41,710 nt of DNA. It comes from RUG14223 sp051881075. GTDB lineage: Bacteria > Bacillota > Clostridia > Oscillospirales > Acutalibacteraceae. The stretch is from contig JBJEPE010000076.1 of assembly GCA_051881075.1 (NCBI GenBank), forward strand, positions 1-41,710. Direction: 5' to 3'. The translations under genes were made by a program, and so were the position numbers. Of the stretch, positions 6,623 through 15,910 are shown piece by piece (the first letter of the stretch is position 1; each line of letters opens with the position of its first letter). A model generated the notes under the pieces. It had not been told where the DNA came from and made no database searches. It saw nothing but the letters and a program-made list of their open reading frames with translations.

Positions 6623-8421
6623 AAAGTACGGCAAGTTTTATTAATGAAAAATATGAGATACTCAAAGAGATCGGCAGAGGGGGTATGTCGGTTGTATACC
6701 TTGCCATGGATAAGCACCTGAATAAACAGTGGGCTATTAAAGAAATAAAAAAGGTGGGTAACAGTCAGAATGATGAAATAATAGTAAACAGCCTGCTTGC
6801 CGAGGCAAATATGATGAAGCGACTTGATCACCCTGCGTTGCCTCGAATAGTAGATATTATTGATAACGGAGTTACCATATATGTTGTTATGGACTATATA
6901 GAGGGCGAGTCGCTTGATAAGGTACTTAAAATATACGGAATACCCGAAGAAGAGATTGTTTTTGAATGGGCCAAGCAGCTGTGCAGTGCATTGTCTTATT
7001 TGCACTCTCAAAAACCGCCTATAATCTACCGTGATATGAAACCGGCAAATATTATGTTGAAGCCTGAGGGTAATATAAAAATTATTGACTTTGGTATTGC
7101 CAGAGAATATAAGGAAGAGAGTGTTTCTGATACCACTATACTGGGTACTAAGGGTTATGCACCGCCTGAGCAGTATATAGGACAAACCGATATACGGTCG
7201 GATATTTATGCTTTAGGAATGACGCTGCACCATTTGCTTACGGGAGTTGACCCTCGCAGCGGTGAACAATATGTACCTATAAGGCAATGGAATCCAAATT
7301 TATCTGAGGGAATGGAGGCAATAATAGACAAATGTGTACAGACCGCCGCAGAAAATAGATATCAGAATTGTGCTGAGCTTATGTATGATTTGGAACACCC
7401 CGACCTGATAACAAAGGATTTTAGAAAAAAACAAAAGAAAAAGCTCGGATATTTTGTTGTATCCGCTGTTCTATGCGTTATTATGGCAATTTCCGGAGTG
7501 TTTTGCAATGTTAAATTTACGAACATGAAAAAGAATGAATATGATAGCTATATGTATGCATATAATTACAGTCAAGCGTTGGAATGTGTACAAAATTATT
7601 CAGAGCAATATGATGTGCTAAAAAAATGGGCAAAGTCTTTAACTAAAAATCAATATGCAGATAAGGAACTTGAGTTTAGAGAAAAAAATCCCAATGGAGT
7701 GGATGCCCTTGCTATATACGTAGTAGAAAATAATCTAACGGAGCTTTTTGATAACCTGGAAATAAAAGATAAAAATGCTTTAATTCATTCACTTCTCACT
7801 TTTGGAACAAAGGCTTTATTTATTGAGTATAAAAATAATATATATAATATATATGATAATGCAAGCAAAATGGAAAAATATTTCGAAAATCTGAAGAAAT
7901 ACGCAATACAGGGATCATCTGACGAAGCATTAATAAATATACATTTTTTGATTTGCAAAATAATAAACAACGTATCAAAGCAAGACGGGAATGTTAGGCA
8001 TAATACAGTCGACGAAAATAGTGAAATCATCGAAAATATCAGAGAATTATATGAAGATATTATGGAATGTCGCAATAAACATAATGATGAATATAAAAAA
8101 ATAACTGATACTTGCAGACTGCAGTTGTGTGATAAGGCTATATCGTGCTTAAGCGATAAAGTAAATATAGAAGATGAAGTAAGACAAACGATATTACATA
8201 ATACTTGTGTGATTTTCGGAGATATTGATGATAGTAAACTGAAAGAAAAATATAAAGAATTATATGACTCAATTTATGAAGACTTGGATCAAATAATCAG
8301 AGATATGGATGAAGGCCAAATAAAAAGTATATTAGATGATATAGGTGAAAATGGTAAAAACAAGTATTATCTAGATACGCTGGATATTGAATTAAAGAAG
8401 AGTAATAAGGAGGATAACTAA
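6619..8421 (+). CDS. Membrane Ser/Thr protein kinase (PknB-like, no PASTA domains)
   Basis: A 600-residue protein. Residues ~12-265 are a Hanks-type kinase: Gly loop GRGGMSVVY (19-27), catalytic Lys41 (AIKEIKK), YRDMKPAN with catalytic Asp139, DFG (157-159) and APPEQY. The activation loop (SDTTILGTKGY) offers autophosphorylation threonines. HRD is changed to YRD. A basic stretch and one membrane helix (~276-298) follow, then ~300 helical, charged residues predicted outside the membrane. No PASTA repeats are visible, so the sensor domain differs from PknB/PrkC. The start overlaps the phosphatase stop (ATGA) after AAGGAGG. Confidence 0.95.
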   Translation: MKSTASFINEKYEILKEIGRGGMSVVYLAMDKHLNKQWAIKEIKKVGNSQNDEIIVNSLLAEANMMKRLDHPALPRIVDIIDNGVTIYVVMDYIEGESLDKVLKIYGIPEEEIVFEWAKQLCSALSYLHSQKPPIIYRDMKPANIMLKPEGNIKIIDFGIAREYKEESVSDTTILGTKGYAPPEQYIGQTDIRSDIYALGMTLHHLLTGVDPRSGEQYVPIRQWNPNLSEGMEAIIDKCVQTAAENRYQNCAELMYDLEHPDLITKDFRKKQKKKLGYFVVSAVLCVIMAISGVFCNVKFTNMKKNEYDSYMYAYNYSQALECVQNYSEQYDVLKKWAKSLTKNQYADKELEFREKNPNGVDALAIYVVENNLTELFDNLEIKDKNALIHSLLTFGTKALFIEYKNNIYNIYDNASKMEKYFENLKKYAIQGSSDEALINIHFLICKIINNVSKQDGNVRHNTVDENSEIIENIRELYEDIMECRNKHNDEYKKITDTCRLQLCDKAISCLSDKVNIEDEVRQTILHNTCVIFGDIDDSKLKEKYKELYDSIYEDLDQIIRDMDEGQIKSILDDIGENGKNKYYLDTLDIELKKSNKEDN

Positions 8422-8422
8422 T

Positions 8423-8929
8423 ATGATAGAAACATTGTCAGTACTTAAGACTATATTCTTTATTTTGTCAGGCATTCTTTTTGTTATTACGGTAACCCTT
8501 TGGTTTGTGTTTAAAATACCGTCGGTGATAGGATATTTGTCCGGTAAGGTGACAAGGCGGTCTGTTTCAACTTCAGGGTTATACGGACAAGCTTTTGATA
8601 ATAAAAAATTTCACCTTCGCTTAGATAACATTGAGGCTGATATTGATAATAACGAGAAAAAAGAAGAGGGCTCTAAAACTATATCACGTACCAAAGATAT
8701 AAAAGATGATGTGATTGAAACAGGAATTTTAAGCGATAATGCAGCTAGCCTCATAACAGAGGATATAACAATTCCTATGAATGATGAAACGCAGATGCTT
8801 GATTATGCTTTAGATAATGACAACATTACTGCACAGATAACTATGGGCTTACCGCAAAATGAAGATGACCCGTATATTAATTTACTGGATGAGGTCGTTT
8901 TTATACATACAGATGCTATTATTGTTTAA
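8423..8929 (+). CDS. One-pass membrane protein with T-x-x-L motifs
   Basis: A 168-residue protein starting 1 nt after the kinase stop, with AAGGAGG upstream. One N-terminal membrane helix (~8-30) is followed by a basic segment (GKVTRRSV, positive-inside), which places the rest in the cytosol. The acidic tail contains ETGIL (T100) and DETQML (T123). The second almost repeats DEDTQML of the FHA protein. It is thus a plausible membrane docking target for the FHA domain after kinase action. I do not recognise a named family. A similar Gly-Tyr-Leu-Ser-Gly-Lys segment after the helix may be conserved in such operons, but I cannot verify this. Confidence 0.8.
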   Translation: MIETLSVLKTIFFILSGILFVITVTLWFVFKIPSVIGYLSGKVTRRSVSTSGLYGQAFDNKKFHLRLDNIEADIDNNEKKEEGSKTISRTKDIKDDVIETGILSDNAASLITEDITIPMNDETQMLDYALDNDNITAQITMGLPQNEDDPYINLLDEVVFIHTDAIIV

Positions 8930-8993
8930 CGGCTAAGTAAAGCTACGATTACAAACTATTAATAATAAAATTAAAACAAAGGTGGTAAAATTT

Positions 8994-11900
8994 ATGATTA
9001 GCTTTAAAAGTAAAACACAAAAAGGATTTATAGCATTGTTTATATCTTTTGTAATTCTAATCGGTATGGCTGTGCCGTCCATTACAGCTAAAATATTTGA
9101 TACTGCTTCAGTTGAAAATGATGATTCCGATAAAATATATATAAAGGTAGTAGAAGCGTACAATGATGCCGAATCAGGTGATATAAAAGAAACACCGTTA
9201 AAAGATGCCAATGTAGGATACAAAATAATAAATGCCAACAATGAAATGATATTTAGTGACGAAGGTATTACGGATGAAAACGGACTTGTTGAAATTAATA
9301 ACAGTGAAATACAGAATTATGATAAGGATCAATTAATGCTTTGGTTTTGGGTACATAAAGAGGGATATACATATTTAGATGATACGGAGTATGAATATGA
9401 TCCCGAGGGCGATGATGATCCTAAAGTTTATAATATGTCATTTTCTCAGGTTAATGACGGTAAAAATGAATTTGAAGTAACTATGAGAAGCGTGAATATT
9501 TCTGACATTATAGTCAGCGGAAAAGAAGGACTGATATATGACGGAACTGAGCAGGAGCTTATTTCTATAGATGGACTTTTAGATGAAGATACTGTAAAAT
9601 ACTATGTTAATGGAGAGGCCGAGAACAACGAAAAAGTTAAAAGAACAGACGCAGGTACATATCGTATCTATGTGATTGTAATTAGAGAAGGTTATAATGA
9701 TTTTGAGAAAGCTGTAGATGTAACTATTGCTAAGGCTAGCATCGGTATTACTCTTAATAGTAAAGAAGGAATTGAATATAACGGCGATGAACAAGAGCTT
9801 GTAACGCTTAAAGGTGAGCTTAATCAGGAGGACGAAGTCCATTGGTACGTAGACGGTACGGATGTTACAGATATTTCCGATGTTTACAATGTGCCAAAAA
9901 GAAAACATTGCGGTACATACAAGGTTAGATTGACTGTAGACCGTAAGGATGATAATTATGAAATATTTGAAAAAGAAGTGACAGCAAGCATTTGCAATAT
10001 ATATAACTGGATAAATGCCAATGACCTTATATACAATAAAGAATATCAGGATGCTTTGAAAATAGATAAAGATAAAATACCCGATGGGTACACGATTCAG
10101 TATAAAATGTCAGAAGATGAAGAGTATAAGGATTTAACTGATGAGCAAAAGCCGCAGGTGTGTGATGCGGGAGAATATATAATTTATATTTGTCTGCAAT
10201 CCAACAATGAGGAAGATAATATTGAGGAATCTATTGTTGAAACAACGGAAGAAATAGAGAATGAATTGCCTAATGAGCCGGTAGATGACAATAAAAAAGA
10301 AATAATAGAGTTTACATTAAAAGTTACAGTAGAAAAGGCAGATCAAACGCTTAAATGGAGTAATGAAGATTTTTCGACATTGTCAGAGATATCAATTAAA
10401 GAGCTGCATGAATATGAGTTTAAATATGATTTTTCGGTTACTTCAGATTCAGAGATTAATCAAAATATTGTATATAGTACTGATAATACTGATGTCGCAA
10501 CAATGTCATATGATGATACGAATAAACGTTATACATTATCAGTACATAGTTTTGATTCTGTTACTATTATAGCAACTGCTGAGGGAGATAATAATTATAA
10601 CAGTGCTACAATAAATAAAATAATTACTTTTAAACAAGATAATGATGCGCAAGGAGAAGTTCCGACAAAAGAGTATGAATATATATGCGGTTCATATCAT
10701 AATGGAGTCCTAATAGGAGTAGATTCATACAACGACATAAAAAATGAGAAAGAAAAATTAAACTCTATCCATAAAAGCAGTATAATTGCAGACTTCAATG
10801 ATAATTATAATTACTCAATAGATATAGAAGAAACAAAAAAAATAAATAAAATAAATGATGAAAAAATAAAAGTGGATATTGAAGAAGGCGAAACTAAGCA
10901 ATATGTAAAAATTTCATTTAATGAAGATAACATAAACGAAGTAGAATCGATTGAAAAAGAAATAACAATTAATGAAAATAAAGGAACACAGTTATATTAT
11001 GAGAGTAGTGGAGAAAAACATAGCTTTATTAGTATTGTTACTAAAAGAGGTCTTATGTATGTAAACTCCTATGTGTACTTAATGAGTATTATGAATAAAT
11101 GTGGTGGCAATTATACTGTTGTTTTAAATAAAATGAAAAATAAAAAACCAATAGAAATTTATAATATAAAAATTAAGTACAAAGATAGTGACGATGATTT
11201 AAGCTTTGAGGGTGATAAAGGGTTTATTAATAATATAGAAACCGGATGGTATACATCAGAAGTGACGGTAACTCCGAGAGAATCTGAAAAATATGAAATT
11301 AATACAAAGGCTAAGCCACTTTCCACATCATATAAAAATAATAAAGACAAAAATAATAAAGACGAAAATGTCAATGTAAATGTAGCTTATCCTGATGACT
11401 GTAACGAAAATAAAACTGTGTATTTACGTAATAAAGATACTAATGAATATACAAAAATTACTTTCCCTCTCAAGATAGATAAAACAGCTCCCGAAAAGTT
11501 AAATATAACATACTCGGATCCTATACAGATATTTCAAGCCGAAGAGGGTAAGATAAATTTTTATCAAGAATATGTTGAGATTTATTTTTCTGCAGAGGAT
11601 GCTACTTCCGATTTAAACAATTTTATCTGGGAATATATTGGGCAGGATGGAAAAAAACAAACCGATGTTATTACAAAAATTGATGAAGACGGTAAGGCGA
11701 CTCTTAAACTGCCTAAAGAAGAAGCTGACCAACTTTGCGGTTATATATCCTGTACGGTTACAGATAATGCGGGTAATACAACAAAAGAATACAACGACAA
11801 AAATACAATAGTAGTAGATACTATTCCACCGAAGTGTAATATTTCATATGGATCTGTTTCAAATACAACAGAAGAAGGTAAACACCTTTATTTTAAAAAT

Positions 11901-14654
11901 AATATTACTGTAACGCTTGAGGTCAATGAGTCAAATTTCTATGAGGAAGATGTTGAATTAAGAGTCAATGAAACTACACTTCCTAAAGACGAGATTACTT
12001 GGAACAAAGATATTAGCAGAGATGATTATTATATCGGTACTTTTACATTGAAACATGAGGGCAACTATCAAATAAAGGTAAGCTATACGGATAAATCAGG
12101 TAATAAGTGTATATTTACTGATGATTATATGCAGAATAGCAAGTCAGATGGGGAATACAAATCGCCTTTTATTACGTTAGACACAAAAGCTCCGGACTTA
12201 ACCATAAGCTATAGTAAAGATAGTTATTTAAATAATAATAATATAAGGTATTATAATATTGATTCAAAAGGCGAAGCTACGGTTACATTCACGGTATTTG
12301 AAGACAACTTTTTAAGTGAAAATACAGTTGTAAAAATGATAAAGGACAAGAATGAACTGCAGCAGATAGACATAAGATGGACAAGTAATGCCAATAAGCA
12401 TACGGGAAAGTACACAATATCGGGTGACGGTAGTTATGTTTTCTCGGTTGAATGTAAGGATCTATCCGGTAATGAAATGAAAGAATCTCCGCAATACTCA
12501 AATATTATCGTTATTGATACTAAAGCACCTGAATTAAGTGTTGTTTACGATAATAGTTCTGACATTGTAGGCTCATATTACGATTATAGCAAGCATAGCA
12601 GAGAATACTTCAAAGATAAACGCACCGCAATAGTTACTATAAAAGAACTTAATTTTAATGAAAGTAATGTTAAACTTAATATAAATGCTGAGGATGTTGC
12701 AGGCCATAAGCTTGATACAAAAAAACTGGTTAATATTTCATCATGGAAGCATAACGGTGATGAGCATACAGCTACTATTGTGTATTACGGCGAGGCTAAC
12801 TATACCTTTGATATAGAGTGTACAGATTTAGCACAAAATAAGGCAAAAGCATACTCAAAAGATTACTTTACCATAGACCGTACACCCGCTAAGATTATCA
12901 ATGTTGTTTATAGCGATTGTATCAGTACAGACAGCGGTGTAAGGTATTATCCGTCAAATGCAATAATTACCGTTGAATTAGAGGATGATGTTTCAAGTGT
13001 GCATAGCTTAAAGTACGGCTTACTCGATGACAGCGGTAGAGTATTAATCAAAGAGCAGGAAATTAAAGAGTCTGACATAATGTACTCAGATAACGGAAAG
13101 CACGCTACGGTTAAGTTGACAGTGCCTGGCTCTGCCGTTACAAGCGCTAATCAACTTAAGGGGTATCTGAAGCTTACGGCGTATGACCGTTCAAATAATA
13201 ATATTGAACAGTCAGAATCAACTTGTATTGTTATAGATAATATTTCACCGCAAATTAGTGTTGAATTTAATAAGCCTGTAAAAGATGAGGGTGCTGTAGC
13301 ATACTATAACGGCGATATTACCTGTACTATTAATATAGTCGAGGCGAATTTCTTTGCACAGGATGTTAATATTACTGTTCGTAAAAACGACAAAAAAATG
13401 AATGCTTTTAAGACATCTTGGACTGGTAGCGGTGATGAACATACAACTAAATTTACCCTTACCGAGGATGGAGATTATGAAATTGAGGTAGAATATACCG
13501 ATAGATCCAATAATAAAATGCCTACATATAAGTCAAAAAAGCTGGTTAAGGACACAACCGATGTAAAATTTATATTATATATAAACAACGAAGAATATAA
13601 AATGTCGGATAGCAATGTATATACGGACGAAATTAATGTTGAATATAGTATCGAAGATGAAAATTACGATAGGTGCATCATAGTGCTTAAAAGAATAGGC
13701 ATTGACGGTGTAGCAAAGCAGGTTACCGATTACGCCTTTGACGAAAATAGTAATCAAGGGGCGTTTAGCATACCATATAAAGCTAACGATGAAACAAATG
13801 AAGACCCATATGACGGAATATATATTATGACTGTTACCGCTTTTGATAAGGCAAATAACATGAAAATCTTTGAATATAAATTTATGGTAGATAGGTCAGG
13901 TCCTGTTATTAGATGTCTTACGAAGGTTAGCCCCTATTATGCAAATACTGATAAGGTGCCGGAAATTGTTTTTTACATACACAGTGTTGTTAAGCTAGAT
14001 GAGTCAAATGCTATAAAAGTTAAAAAGAATGAAGATTTATTTACAGACAAAGATAAAATAAATAAACAAACGATCGAAGAGAAAGATAAGTGGTACAAAT
14101 ATATTTATACACTGAAAGACGGTTATTTCACAAACGATGGTTCATATAAAATAGAGATTTCTCCTGAAGATATTAAAGAAAAATATAAAAATGAGGATAT
14201 TGAATTTACTGTAGATAAAGAGAAGCCTGAAATTCTTTACTTAAATAATCTTGACTCTGATATAGCCGATACAAGCGAAATCACTAATGGCGTATTTACC
14301 GCTCAATATATGGTAAGGGATCATACAAGCGGTATTAAAAGCATAAAGGTAATGTTAAACGGAACAACAAAGTACGTTATTGATAAATTAGAATCTAACG
14401 AAGAACATGAATATATGGGAACTATTGAGATACCCGAAAGCAACGACACTCAGAGCATTGAAATAATAGTGGTTGACAAAGCCGGAAATGAAAAGAGCTT
14501 GAGTAAGAACATAACAGTAACTACTAATCTTTTTATTCGTTGGTATCATAACTCAGTACTTTTTTATACTTCAATATGCGCCTTTTTACTGCTTGTTATA
14601 ATCATAATTCTTCTTTCCGGTAAGCATAAGAAGAAAAAATGTTTAAATGCATAA
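8994..14654 (+). CDS. Giant membrane-anchored surface protein with Ig-like repeats
   Basis: About 1,886 residues. An N-terminal signal peptide (GFIALFISFVILIGMAVPS) leads to a region with at least two MBG/Ig-like repeats (GLIYDGTEQEL at nt ~9530 and GIEYNGDEQEL at ~9770) and related units to ~10640. From nt ~11470 to 14500 there are nine Ig-like units of ~110-120 residues, each opening with a D-x-T/x-x-P linker, such as DKTAPEKLN, DTIPPKCN, DTKAPDLT, DTKAPELS, DRTPAKII, DNISPQIS, DRSGPVIR and DKEKPEIL. The C-terminus is one membrane helix (FYTSICAFLLLVIIIILLSG) and a Lys-rich tail, with no LPXTG. ATG 8994 lies 8 nt after AGGTGG. It is the last gene of the kinase operon and is probably a stalk or adhesin. 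Confidence 0.88.
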   Translation: MISFKSKTQKGFIALFISFVILIGMAVPSITAKIFDTASVENDDSDKIYIKVVEAYNDAESGDIKETPLKDANVGYKIINANNEMIFSDEGITDENGLVEINNSEIQNYDKDQLMLWFWVHKEGYTYLDDTEYEYDPEGDDDPKVYNMSFSQVNDGKNEFEVTMRSVNISDIIVSGKEGLIYDGTEQELISIDGLLDEDTVKYYVNGEAENNEKVKRTDAGTYRIYVIVIREGYNDFEKAVDVTIAKASIGITLNSKEGIEYNGDEQELVTLKGELNQEDEVHWYVDGTDVTDISDVYNVPKRKHCGTYKVRLTVDRKDDNYEIFEKEVTASICNIYNWINANDLIYNKEYQDALKIDKDKIPDGYTIQYKMSEDEEYKDLTDEQKPQVCDAGEYIIYICLQSNNEEDNIEESIVETTEEIENELPNEPVDDNKKEIIEFTLKVTVEKADQTLKWSNEDFSTLSEISIKELHEYEFKYDFSVTSDSEINQNIVYSTDNTDVATMSYDDTNKRYTLSVHSFDSVTIIATAEGDNNYNSATINKIITFKQDNDAQGEVPTKEYEYICGSYHNGVLIGVDSYNDIKNEKEKLNSIHKSSIIADFNDNYNYSIDIEETKKINKINDEKIKVDIEEGETKQYVKISFNEDNINEVESIEKEITINENKGTQLYYESSGEKHSFISIVTKRGLMYVNSYVYLMSIMNKCGGNYTVVLNKMKNKKPIEIYNIKIKYKDSDDDLSFEGDKGFINNIETGWYTSEVTVTPRESEKYEINTKAKPLSTSYKNNKDKNNKDENVNVNVAYPDDCNENKTVYLRNKDTNEYTKITFPLKIDKTAPEKLNITYSDPIQIFQAEEGKINFYQEYVEIYFSAEDATSDLNNFIWEYIGQDGKKQTDVITKIDEDGKATLKLPKEEADQLCGYISCTVTDNAGNTTKEYNDKNTIVVDTIPPKCNISYGSVSNTTEEGKHLYFKNNITVTLEVNESNFYEEDVELRVNETTLPKDEITWNKDISRDDYYIGTFTLKHEGNYQIKVSYTDKSGNKCIFTDDYMQNSKSDGEYKSPFITLDTKAPDLTISYSKDSYLNNNNIRYYNIDSKGEATVTFTVFEDNFLSENTVVKMIKDKNELQQIDIRWTSNANKHTGKYTISGDGSYVFSVECKDLSGNEMKESPQYSNIIVIDTKAPELSVVYDNSSDIVGSYYDYSKHSREYFKDKRTAIVTIKELNFNESNVKLNINAEDVAGHKLDTKKLVNISSWKHNGDEHTATIVYYGEANYTFDIECTDLAQNKAKAYSKDYFTIDRTPAKIINVVYSDCISTDSGVRYYPSNAIITVELEDDVSSVHSLKYGLLDDSGRVLIKEQEIKESDIMYSDNGKHATVKLTVPGSAVTSANQLKGYLKLTAYDRSNNNIEQSESTCIVIDNISPQISVEFNKPVKDEGAVAYYNGDITCTINIVEANFFAQDVNITVRKNDKKMNAFKTSWTGSGDEHTTKFTLTEDGDYEIEVEYTDRSNNKMPTYKSKKLVKDTTDVKFILYINNEEYKMSDSNVYTDEINVEYSIEDENYDRCIIVLKRIGIDGVAKQVTDYAFDENSNQGAFSIPYKANDETNEDPYDGIYIMTVTAFDKANNMKIFEYKFMVDRSGPVIRCLTKVSPYYANTDKVPEIVFYIHSVVKLDESNAIKVKKNEDLFTDKDKINKQTIEEKDKWYKYIYTLKDGYFTNDGSYKIEISPEDIKEKYKNEDIEFTVDKEKPEILYLNNLDSDIADTSEITNGVFTAQYMVRDHTSGIKSIKVMLNGTTKYVIDKLESNEEHEYMGTIEIPESNDTQSIEIIVVDKAGNEKSLSKNITVTTNLFIRWYHNSVLFYTSICAFLLLVIIIILLSGKHKKKKCLNA

Positions 14655-14699
14655 CTTTACAGATTGATTTATGATTAAATCAAAAAGATAAAATTAAAA

Positions 14700-14765
14700 A
14701 CCCCTCTTACGGTATGGACATTGTTTGTTCTTAACTTACTTGTTAAACCGTAGGAGGAGTTTTTC
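14700..14765 (+). terminator. Terminator of the kinase/surface-protein operon
   Basis: CCCCTCTTACGGT (14701-14713) pairs with ACCGTAGGAGGAGT (14747-14760), with wobbles, across a 33-nt loop and is followed by TTTTC. It sits 46 nt after the stop. Confidence 0.7.
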
Positions 14766-14781
14766 TTAATATATTTATATG

Positions 14782-15180
14782 TTAGCAACCATGCGCAGAG
14801 CAGTCGTTCCAAGTGTAATAAATTGTGGTTTTATAAAAAATTCCCACTAGCAGTTCAGTAAGCCAAAACAGCAAACTGCCGGATACAATCATTAACCCCA
14901 CTTCCAGCGGAATTATTTTTTTCGAGGCTTTTAATTTTCTTATAATCTTTAGCTTCCGGCGCATTTTCTCTAGTTGTATCCATATTTTATTATAGCATAA
15001 AAGTACAATGCCAGTTTTCAATATTGCATACAAATGATAGTCACACCATGTAGAAACCATCTTGCCTTGAAAAATGGCACCTTCTTTTGTAAATCCGCAT
15101 TTTTCAAGAATCCTGCATGAACTTACGTGGTTACATCCACATCTTATTTTTTGCTCCTTGACAACCGGACAATTATAATG
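14782..15180 (-). pseudogene. GNAT acetyltransferase C-terminal relic with odd hydrophobic tail
   Basis: The minus-strand frame is open from the stop triplet at 15181-15183 to 14782, but has no start codon before its GNAT motif. It reads RCGCNHVSSCRILEKCGFTK and then EGAIFQGKMVSTWCDYHLYA, which is the acetyl-CoA-binding end of RimJ/RimL-type GNAT N-acetyltransferases (xxSxxxLEKxGF, then WxDxxLY). Normally the protein ends about here. Instead the frame runs on for ~75 residues with two hydrophobic stretches (VGLMIVSGSLLFWLTELLVG). The N-terminal two thirds are missing. The first ATG inside (15060) would give 92 residues without the motif. It is best read as a truncated gene fused to unrelated sequence. 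Confidence 0.65.
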
Positions 15181-15205
15181 CTATAATTATAAAACAACAG
15201 TTGTT
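15158..15205 (+). promoter_or_regulatory. Promoter and palindromic operator of the TetR gene
   Basis: TTGACA (15158-15163) and TATAAT (15182-15187) are spaced 18 nt apart. Six nt later lies a perfect palindrome, AACAAC-A-GTTGTT (15193-15205), over the expected start site. Its position is what an autorepressing TetR-family protein would need. Confidence 0.75.
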
Positions 15206-15296
15206 GATTTAGCAACATATAGTTTAAAGAATGCTGTTAATGCAACATCTATGGCAAAAACGTTGCGTTATTTACCAAAATTTAAGGAGCTATAGT

Positions 15297-15839
15297 ATGG
15301 CAGAAATAAATCAAAGGGTTGCAATTACGAAAAGAATGTTAAAAGAGGGGCTTGTACGGCTGCTTGTCAAAAAGCCGTTGGATAAGGTCAATATCACAGA
15401 ACTGTGTCAGGAAGCCGGGATTAACCGAACAACATTTTATAGGTATTACGAATTGCCGAAAGATGTTCTGACAGAAATGCAACGCGATTTTTTTGAAGAA
15501 ACCCTTGAGCATTTTCAAAGGCCTTTGACAATAGGTGACATTGAACACTTTTTTATGTGTTTGTCAGAACGTGCAGAACTTGTCAAGCTCTTTTTTAAGT
15601 ACAATTCGGACACCGAATGGGTCGATATTTTCACCGATATTTTTAACAGCTTTCCGGAAAAAAAGATGATGAAGGCGTTTCAGAATTTAGATGAAAACAG
15701 CGCAAAGCTGCTATCTACATATATTGCAGGCGGAACCTATTTTCTGGCACGTCAATGGATTATGGAGGATATGCCCATGCAACCAAAAGAAGTAGCGGCG
15801 ATTGCTCTGAATATATTTGACAAAGACAGGGTATTTTGA
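15297..15839 (+). CDS. TetR-family transcriptional regulator
   Basis: A 180-residue protein with an N-terminal TetR helix-turn-helix (ITKRMLKEGLVRLLVKKP, then ITELCQEAGINRTTFYRYYE, residues ~10-55) and a helical ligand/dimer domain. The turn sequence NRTTFYRYY is typical. ATG 15297 lies 7 nt after AAGGAG. The leader contains a strong promoter with a palindrome at +1, so it probably represses itself. It lies 71 nt upstream of the split ThrE exporter, which it may control; this is inference from position. Confidence 0.92.
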   Translation: MAEINQRVAITKRMLKEGLVRLLVKKPLDKVNITELCQEAGINRTTFYRYYELPKDVLTEMQRDFFEETLEHFQRPLTIGDIEHFFMCLSERAELVKLFFKYNSDTEWVDIFTDIFNSFPEKKMMKAFQNLDENSAKLLSTYIAGGTYFLARQWIMEDMPMQPKEVAAIALNIFDKDRVF

Positions 15840-15843
15840 TGTG

Positions 15844-15859
15844 ATATTACGAAAAGCTA
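15844..15859 (+). repeat. 16-bp direct repeat flanking the ThrE genes (copy 1)
   Basis: ATATTACGAAAAGCTA occurs here, just after the TetR stop, and again at 17163-17178 after the exporter genes. The second copy overlaps the 5' arm of a terminator, while the first has no matching 3' arm. Confidence 0.6.
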
Positions 15860-15910
15860 TAGGTAAAAGAAGTTTAATTTTACAATGTAATCACTACCGG
15901 GGGTGGTGCT

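Noticed and set aside
9579..9908. Antisense open frame inside the surface-protein gene
   Set aside because: It is a shadow of the long coding frame, with no ribosome site and biased hydrophobic composition.
4747..14654. Type VII or type VI secretion locus
   Set aside because: FHA and kinase genes occur in such loci, but no ESX, TssB/C or other secretion core gene is in the window.
14782..15060. Independent 92-residue membrane protein
   Set aside because: The GNAT motif continues upstream of its ATG in the same frame, so the frame is better explained as a gene relic.
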